The notes beneath the pieces are model-generated. The model ran no database searches. It saw only the letters and a program-made list of their open reading frames with translations, and was not told the DNA's origin. This document shows, piece by piece, positions 57,908 to 64,000 of a stretch of 64,000 nucleotides of DNA. Source of the stretch: Escarpia spicata (Eukaryota > Annelida > Polychaeta > Sabellida > Siboglinidae); contig OZ023211.1 of assembly GCA_963995525.1 (NCBI GenBank), forward strand, positions 60,286,487 to 60,350,486. Reading direction: 5' to 3'. The position numbers and the translations under genes were made by a program. Positions within the stretch are counted from its first letter, which is position 1, and each line of letters opens with the position of its first letter.

Positions 57908-58933
57908 ATGGCACAGTTGCGTCGTGCGCGAGAGGAGCTGGACACATTGAAAAAAGAGCTAGAGGATCAGCGTGTTTTGGCCAGGCGTCTGCAACAGGCA
58001 GAACATGCAGCGACAGTGGCAGAGGAGAGGGCTGCTAGAGCAGAGGCATCTGCAGGGGCAGTAGACAGAGTAGTATATGTGTCGAGGGAAAAGAAAATTC
58101 CTAAGCTACGTGGTCGCCCTCGCGATCAGCAGGATGTAGATGTCACAGACTGGCTGGAGGACATCAAATCAAGCATAAGTGCCAGAAGGATGTCGCCAGA
58201 TGAACAGGTTGACTTCATAATGCAACATCTGGTTGGTGAAGCGAAGTCTGAGATGCGACTTCGGTTTCCTGGCGAGCGAGACGTGACTCGACTACTGGAT
58301 GCTATAGAGGAGTCCTATGGTTATGTGGACTCGGCAACAAGTCTGAAGAAGGAATTTTTTCGGCGGGACCAGGGAGAGAAAGAGTCTTTCGAAGATTATT
58401 CTTTAGCTTTGGTTAAGGTCGCCGATCGGATTGTTTAAAGAGACAACCGGGAAGACGAAAGCATCAATAAAGAGTTGAAAGAGCGATTGACAGAAGGTGT
58501 AGTTGACAACCATTTCCGTCGAGAGCTGCGACGACTGAATATGGACGAACCAGAGCTGACATTCTGGTCATTCAGAGCCAGAGCAATAAAGTGGCTGGGC
58601 GATGACAACAGCGGGAAAGCAAGGAACGCCACGGTTCATGAAGTGAGTCACACACCGACAACAAGCACCCTCGAGGAGAAAATGGGAAAGCAGCAGGCAC
58701 AGATTGATGCCATTGAGAAGAAACTTGATTTGCTCCTCTGTACACCTAAGAAACACACCAAGCGTAACAACAGTGGAAGAAACGAGAACGGTATACGGGT
58801 GTGTTATGGCTGTGGATCACCTGATCACATGATCAGGGAGTGTCCAGCCAAGAAGTTGGCAAATCAACAGAAACGAGGTAGACAACCGCAAATGCAGGAA
58901 CATCCCTCAAGCAAGACGCAGGTGGGAAACTGA
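57908..58933 (+). pseudogene. gag: Ty3/gypsy gag with one in-frame stop
   Basis: Structural protein that would assemble the particle around the element RNA. The frame spans 341 codons from ATG 57908 to TGA 58931-58933. It is broken by a single in-frame TAA at 58436-58438 (codon 177); both halves are otherwise in the same frame. The N-terminal 50 residues form a strong coiled-coil pattern (REELDTLKKELEDQRVLARR). The middle resembles a retrotransposon capsid (VDFIMQHLVGEAKSEMRLRF region). A CCHC zinc knuckle lies at 58802-58843 (CYGCGSPDHMIREC). The stop makes this copy unable to give full-length gag unless read through. Confidence 0.9.
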
Positions 58934-61900
58934 TTCCCTCCATCACTGAAAGCCAAGTGGTGGAAGAGGGTGACTTTGGCTTGCTGGATGGCATCGATTC
59001 GGAGAGGATTTACTCCAGGGCAATAGGTCATTGTCCAGAAGCAACCATCAAGATTGGAGATGTAGAATGTAGGTGTTTATTGGACTCTGGGTCAGAGGTA
59101 TCAATGGTGACAGAATCATTCTATCGTCGATTGTTAGAACCAGAGGGATATCGGCTCATCCAGATAAACACAGTTCTAACTCTCACAGCAGCAAATGGGC
59201 TCAGCATTCCATATGTCGGTTACTTCGAGCCAGATCTTGTCGCACTTGACAATAGATACAGTGGAGTAGGAATGCTCGTAGTGCGAGATTCTCCAAATCC
59301 TGCCCAGCGAGCAGCAAAAGAATCGGTTCCTGGCCTTCTAGGATGCAATGTGTTGCGGCGAATCTCAAAACATGTGTTGAATACAACGGGAAGTGAGGAA
59401 TTTCAGAAACACCCAGATGGACCAGATTGGCTTAGCGAACTGCCTCTGCACGCAACTAAAACAGAGGAAACAACTCCAAAATACCACGTTGGTCTTGCCA
59501 AGGTAGCAGGTAAGATGCCTGTGCTTCTACCTGCACGGACAGTGACGTCAGTACCGTGTACTGGTAATAAGAAAATATCAGGCGAGGTGTTGGTGGAGCG
59601 AGTTGGGGTTGAAATACATCTACCTCAAGGGATCAAGGTACATGATACCTTGTCCATTCTTGAAAAGGCAAGAGTTGTTCTGTGTGTCGCCAATGAAACC
59701 GAACAGGACATTTGGCTAAACCCACGAACGCGACTCGGACTGATGACCAAAGTAACAGTAGTAGATGGTCAACTGGAGCGCGACTGTCAGATCCATCAGG
59801 TGGAAGAAGACAAGGTAGTGTTAGGCCCACTACAAGAAGACATCACACCGAAGACTGAAGATCTACCTGAACTTCCATTCAGTTTAGATATAGAGGAGAA
59901 CAACCTCAGTGAAGAACAGAAGAAGTTGCTACACGCCATGCTACTCAGGCATGTGGGTGCGTTCAGTCTCGGTGATGACGACCTAGGCTACATTGACAAT
60001 GTGAAACATGGGATACCACTAACTGATGAAACGCCCATAAGGATTCCACATCGTCGAGTGCCGCCCAATCTACAGCAGGAAGTGCGACAACATCTAGAAA
60101 ATTGGATGCGGCAAGGCATTATCCGAAAGAGCAACAGCCCGTGGGCGTTTCAGGCAGTGCTAGTGAGGAAGAAGACTGGAGAGCTGAGAGTGTGTGTCGA
60201 CTACCGTCCTTTAAATCTAAGGACTCGGAAAGACGCATACCCCCTGCCAAGAATTGACGAGGCGTTGGAAGCACTCCGAGGAGCCATATATTTCTGCACC
60301 TTGGATGCCGCCCAAGGATACATGCAATGTGCCATGGAAGAAAACGACATACCGAAAACCGCTTTTCGCGTAGGAACAGGGGGACTCTTCGAGTTCACGA
60401 GAATGCCGTTTGGTCTTTGCAATGCTCCTGCCACGTATCAGCGTCTCATGGAAAGCATGTTAGCTGATTTCAACTACGAGAATCTACTAATATACCTCGA
60501 CGACATTTTGCTGTATGCAAAGAGCATTGAGGAGATGATCACCAATCTAGAAGTTGTTTTGACACGCTTAGAAGAGCAAGGTTTGAAGCTCAAGCCATCA
60601 AAGTGTCATCTCTTCAAGCGCAAGATAAACTATCTAGGTCACATTGTGTCGGAAGATGGTGTGTCATGTGACCCTGAAAAGACTGAGGCCATAGACAGTT
60701 GGCCAACACCAACCTATGAGACAGAGCTTAGGAGTTTCTTGGGACTTGCTGGGTACTACAGACGTATGGTACCTGGATTCTCCAAGATTGCAGCTCCGCT
60801 TAACGCTTTGCTCGGTGGTACTAAGACGAAACATCGCAAGAAGAATACCAGACAAAGGAAGACTCTTGACAGTTCTGCATCTATTTTCGTTCCTTTCGCA
60901 AACCGATGGTCTGCAGATTGTCAAGAATCATTTGAGCAGCTAAAAAAACAACTCACTTCTGGTAGAGTGCTTGCATACCCCGATTTCTCTCAACCGTTTG
61001 TTGTGGAGGTGGATGCGTCGTACCAAGCACTGGGAGCTGTACTCTCCCAAGACTTTGAAGAGGGACGTAGAGTGATCTGCTATGCGAGTAGAAGCCTCAA
61101 GCCAACAGAGAGAAATATGGAGAACTACAGTAACATGAAGCTTGAATTTCTAGCACTGAAGTGGGCTGTTACGGAAAGGTTTCGGGACTACCTACTCGGG
61201 TCGAAATTTGTCGTCTTCACAGACAACAACCCGTTGAGTTACCTGCAAACGTCCAAGCTTGGAGCCACAGAGATGCGGTGGGCTTCACAACTGGCATCAT
61301 TCGATTTCAGTGTGAAGTACCGATCTGGCCGTGCAAATAGGAATGCTGATTCCTTGAGCAGGAGACCGCCGAGTGATAGAGAAGAATCCGAACGAGAAAT
61401 GACACCATTTGCCGTATCTACTATAATTCAGGAGACTGTTGGTGGTACAATCCTCTCAACCGAACTTAGATCAAAGATTCATGAAACAAACGACATCCTG
61501 TCTTCACAAAACCCGACAGCACGAGACGTGTTTGTTCATGAGATAACAACTGCAACAGCCACCATGCTGTCTACCATCCCAAAGACTGAGATGATAACCA
61601 TGCAAGAACAGGATGAAGATATTAGGCAAGTGTTGCCATATCTCAAATCAAACCACAAACCAACAAGAAGACGGATAATGACACTGAGCAAGCCAGCGAG
61701 GAAAATCATTGGTCAACAAACTAAGCTTTCTTTCAAGGACGGAGTATTGACAAGGAAAATCGAGATCGAAGGAGTGGAAATCAATCAACTGGTTTTACCC
61801 ACTCAGTTACGCAACAGAGTACTAATCGCAATGCACGATGCTGCTGGACATCAAGGTTCAGAACGCACATTAGCATTAATAAAGATGCGCTGTTACTGGC

Positions 61901-63336
61901 CAACGATGACGTGTGATGTACAAAGATGGTGTGACAAGTGTGAGCGTTGTTGTCTGGCTAAAGACAAACAACCCAAGCTGCAAACACATATGGGTAGTCT
62001 CGTGGCTACTGCACCACTCGATGTGTTGGCGATTGACTTTACGGTTTTGGAGCCTGCATCAGATGGACGTGAGAATGTGCTGGTCATCACAGATATCTTC
62101 ACCAAATTCACACAAGCAATTCCAACGAAAGACCAAAAGGCAAAGACAGTTGCCACCGTGTTGGTAAATAACTGGTTTGTCCAGTTTGGCGTACCGAGAC
62201 GAATTCACAGTGATCAAGGTCGCAACTTTGATGGTACTGTGATTAGAGAATTGTGCCGTATGTACGACATCAAGAAGACAAAGACAACACCGTACAGACC
62301 GCAAGGAAACGCTCAATGTGAACGATATAACAGAACGATGCACAACTTACTCCGAACCCTATCAGCAGATGAGAAACGACGATGGCCGAAACACTTGCCA
62401 GAGCTGACATTTGCATACAATGCCACACCACATGCTTCAACGGGATATTCGCCATTCTTCGTTATGTTTGGACGAGATCCAAGACTGCCTGCTGAATCGT
62501 TCCTGGGGTTGACACAGGAAGATGCCAGGACTGGGTCGGTGGATGATTGGTTGGAGAGCCATTGTCATAGGCTGAACCATGTACTAGAGCGAGTTCGTCG
62601 CAATACTGATCGAGGAGTACATGCACGAAAGAGACGGCAGGAGAAGAAAGTAAATGATCAAGGCATCAGGATTGGATCAAGGGTCTTCTTGCGCAACCAT
62701 CCCATTGGTCGTGCCAAGATTCAGGACGCATGGAAACCGACTCCATACAAAGTGTTGTCTTGTCTCGATGGTGGCAATGTATATATCATTCAACCAGCTG
62801 ATGGTTTTGGAGCCACAAAAGCAATCCATCGAGCTGAGTTGTTGGATAGCAAAGAATTAGTGTCCGACAATGAGTACACTGAGTTGCGAAGTAATGACAA
62901 CCAGGAAACAATTGCACCACCTATTGATTCCAACACTCCAGGGTCATCGGATTCAGAAGAGGAGCTGGATGTTATAACAATTGACAGCTTACGTCAAGGA
63001 GTTGTGCCAGGTGTGCCCACAGGTGTCGTAGATGATGCCTTAAATCAAAATGAGGATAGAGGACAACTGCCAGATGCCGTTGAGATGGAAGTTAGACGAG
63101 CAGGAGTTGGGAATGCAGATAATGGGCGACAAATAATTCGACGTTCGGTACGAACCACTGCAGGAAAACATACCAACCTACATCGTCTACCAAGCTCTGC
63201 TGCTGTGCAGACTGTCAATGTTTGTAAATTCACTGATATGGAAGATTCCATAGACAGGGCAATTACCTCTTTGTCAAAAGCACTAATTGCTTCCTTGAGA
63301 AAGGATCTACAGAAGCAGCTATTGCACAATCACTGA
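58882..63336 (+). CDS. pol: Ty3/gypsy pol polyprotein: protease, RT, RNase H, integrase
   Basis: One uninterrupted frame, -1 relative to gag. It has no ATG near its start and is open from 58882, so it is probably made as a gag-pol fusion by frameshifting. Counting residues from 58957: aspartic protease LLDSGSEVS with DSG at 43-45; RT with FCTLDAAQGY, MPFGLCNAPATYQRL and YLDD at 513-516; RNase H with D686 (VEVDAS) and TDNNPL at 755-760; integrase zinc domain H960, H965, C992, C995; integrase core D1027, D1086, E1122, which fits the D,D35E spacing. A WKPTPYKV block follows, like the GPY/F module. All catalytic residues are present. The tail (about 1290-1459) is acidic and unassigned. Confidence 0.95.
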   Translation, partial: TTANAGTSLKQDAGGKLIPSITESQVVEEGDFGLLDGIDSERIYSRAIGHCPEATIKIGDVECRCLLDSGSEVSMVTESFYRRLLEPEGYRLIQINTVLTLTAANGLSIPYVGYFEPDLVALDNRYSGVGMLVVRDSPNPAQRAAKESVPGLLGCNVLRRISKHVLNTTGSEEFQKHPDGPDWLSELPLHATKTEETTPKYHVGLAKVAGKMPVLLPARTVTSVPCTGNKKISGEVLVERVGVEIHLPQGIKVHDTLSILEKARVVLCVANETEQDIWLNPRTRLGLMTKVTVVDGQLERDCQIHQVEEDKVVLGPLQEDITPKTEDLPELPFSLDIEENNLSEEQKKLLHAMLLRHVGAFSLGDDDLGYIDNVKHGIPLTDETPIRIPHRRVPPNLQQEVRQHLENWMRQGIIRKSNSPWAFQAVLVRKKTGELRVCVDYRPLNLRTRKDAYPLPRIDEALEALRGAIYFCTLDAAQGYMQCAMEENDIPKTAFRVGTGGLFEFTRMPFGLCNAPATYQRLMESMLADFNYENLLIYLDDILLYAKSIEEMITNLEVVLTRLEEQGLKLKPSKCHLFKRKINYLGHIVSEDGVSCDPEKTEAIDSWPTPTYETELRSFLGLAGYYRRMVPGFSKIAAPLNALLGGTKTKHRKKNTRQRKTLDSSASIFVPFANRWSADCQESFEQLKKQLTSGRVLAYPDFSQPFVVEVDASYQALGAVLSQDFEEGRRVICYASRSLKPTERNMENYSNMKLEFLALKWAVTERFRDYLLGSKFVVFTDNNPLSYLQTSKLGATEMRWASQLASFDFSVKYRSGRANRNADSLSRRPPSDREESEREMTPFAVSTIIQETVGGTILSTELRSKIHETNDILSSQNPTARDVFVHEITTATATMLSTIPKTEMITMQEQDEDIRQVLPYLKSNHKPTRRRIMTLSKPARKIIGQQTKLSFKDGVLTRKIEIEGVEINQLVLPTQLRNRVLIAMHDAAGHQGSERTLALIKMRCYWPTMTCDVQRWCDKCERCCLAKDKQPKLQTHMGSLVATAPLDVLAIDFTVLEPASDGRENVLVITDIFTKFTQAIPTKDQKAKTVATVLVNNWFVQFGVPRRIHSDQGRNFDGTVIRELCRMYDIKKTKTTPYRPQGNAQCERYNRTMHNLLRTLSADEKRRWPKHLPELTFAYNATPHASTGYSPFFVMFGRDPRLPAESFLGLTQEDARTGSVDDWLESHCHRLNHVLERVRRNTDRGVHARKRRQEKKVNDQGIRIGSRVFLRNHPIGRAKIQDAWKPTPYKVLSCLDGGNVYIIQPADGFGATKAIHRAELLDSKELVSDNEYTELRSNDNQETIAPPIDSNTPGSSDSEEELDVITIDSLRQGVVPGVPTGVVDDALNQNEDRGQLPDAVEMEVRRAGVGNADNGRQIIRRSVRTTAGKHTNLHRLPSSAAVQTVNVCKFTDMEDSIDRAITSLSKALIASLRKDLQKQLLHNH
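58924..58982 (+). promoter_or_regulatory. -1 ribosomal frameshift signal: slippery site plus H-type pseudoknot
   Basis: GGGAAAC at 58924-58930 reads G-GGA-AAC in the gag frame, the X-XXY-YYZ form, directly before the gag stop TGA. After a 5-nt spacer, stem 1 pairs 58936-58946 (CCCTCCATCAC) with 58957-58963 (GTGGTGG) and 58967-58970 (AGGG), with a 3-nt bulge. The loop base run AAGCCAA (58950-58956) is exactly complementary to TTGGCTT at 58976-58982, giving stem 2. Sliding back one base puts the ribosome in the pol frame, which is open from 58882. All parts are seen directly; function is inferred. Confidence 0.85.
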
Positions 63337-63393
63337 AGGAACGATGAGTAGAATTAGTGTCTACCGAGACGGCAGACATTTAGCTCGGAAGAT

Positions 63394-64000
63394 TGTAAGG
63401 TAGCAGTTTGGACACCTACACATGTTCATAGTTATGTTGTAACATGCTAATTAAGAGATGGAATACATCTTAATTGTCATTCTAATGTCGCCCCCAGCCA
63501 CAATATGGCAGCACCATATGCTAAGTAGATGACGGATATTCTTACATTCTTTATTTTGTGAAACTACATTTTCATGATTTAATTGCTAAGGTATTGATTA
63601 TAATTATATTTAGGTAATTAATTACTATGAGTAACCAGTTGCTTGAATGGTATGAGATAAACTCCAGAGACACTGGTCACGTGTGTATTTTCACCAAGCA
63701 TTGGTACAGCAGCTGTGGGCTAGGCTGGCTCAGGTTTCACTCAACAAGGAGGAGACATTTATTTTTGGTGAGTGTCAACTTGTTCAATAATACTTTTAAG
63801 GTATTATTTCCCTTTTCTAATTATACCACATCATGAAGTGAAAGATTGTCCATCATTAGACCTAAACTTGCATGGATGTTTTAAAGCAATTATTTTGTTA
63901 TAAGGGTTTTCACTATATGGAAAATTGCTTTGAGTGGACACCCCAGGATGCTGTGGTTGACCCACACTGACTGGTTGTAAACAGTAGTGGTCTTAATGAG
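63394..64000 (+). repeat. 3' LTR of the Ty3/gypsy element (partial)
   Basis: 607 bp visible, aligned base for base with 56091-56697. Five substitutions, no indels. A short purine-rich stretch (CTCGGAAGAT) just before it is a weak polypurine-tract candidate. The window ends inside the LTR. Confidence 0.95.

Larger units (their letters stand above)
56091..64000 (+). mobile_element. Ty3/gypsy LTR retrotransposon, right end outside window
   Basis: Nearly complete element: 5' LTR 56091-57621, primer binding site 57625, gag 57908-58933, pol to 63336, 3' LTR from 63394 (first 607 bp visible). Order protease, RT, RNase H, integrase places it in the Ty3/gypsy group. No envelope gene and no chromodomain seen. 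It sits in, and interrupts, a minus-strand LINE. The visible LTR parts differ at 5 of 607 positions with no indels, so insertion is recent. If the 3' LTR is full length the element would end near 64924. Confidence 0.95.

Overview
This is eukaryotic, almost certainly invertebrate-animal DNA: AT-rich, intron-split genes with GT-AG junctions, long intergenic spaces, and many LINE, hAT, MITE, SINE-like and Ty3/gypsy copies. Nothing bacterial (operons, ribosome binding sites, CRISPR) is present. The repeat mix suggests a marine invertebrate, but the sequence alone does not fix the phylum.

Host genes. One gene is complete and clear: cytosolic malate dehydrogenase (MDH1), minus strand, eight exons from the start codon at 45701 to the stop at 29107. 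It predicts 329 residues, with catalytic residues at R92, R98, D159, R162 and H187. The start codon appears to be the only coding triplet in exon 1. Its introns carry a hAT element of about 3.7 kb, a 723-bp hAT MITE, a TIR element, LINE tails and two minisatellites (34 bp and 76 bp units). At the left edge two in-phase minus-strand exons (2812-2509, 1745-1624) belong to an unidentified receptor-like gene. A signal-peptide-like first exon at 18011-17933 may belong to it. Weaker terminal-exon candidates lie at 22800 (plus) and 27128 (minus).

Layout. 1-2.8 kb: receptor-like exons. 2.8-5.2 kb: GAAC repeats, an inverted LINE tail, a tRNA-derived SINE. 5.2-9.5 kb: a decayed LINE with a 1.3-kb internal tandem duplication. 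9.5-18.2 kb: mostly unassigned, with a pogo-like MITE, CT repeats and another LINE. 18.3-25.7 kb: three copies of an undescribed-looking repeat family, two with a GCGAT minisatellite core, plus a 3' LINE fragment with a 371-codon ORF and a Harbinger-like foldback. 26-28.7 kb: a weak gene candidate. 28.7-45.8 kb: MDH1. 46-51.9 kb: LINE fragments, palindromes, a long (GT)n tract, a possible hAT end. 52-54.1 kb: short local duplications. 54.2-56.09 kb: minus-strand LINE, interrupted by a Ty3/gypsy retrotransposon that starts at 56091 and runs off the right edge.

The Ty3/gypsy element is the best-preserved mobile element. It has a long LTR (about 1.53 kb), a tRNA-Ser-like primer binding site, gag with one in-frame stop, and an intact pol of about 1459 codons. 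Gag and pol are joined by what looks like a textbook -1 frameshift signal: slippery GGGAAAC just before the gag stop, a 5-nt spacer, then an H-type pseudoknot. The visible LTR parts differ at 5 of 607 positions, so the insertion is young.
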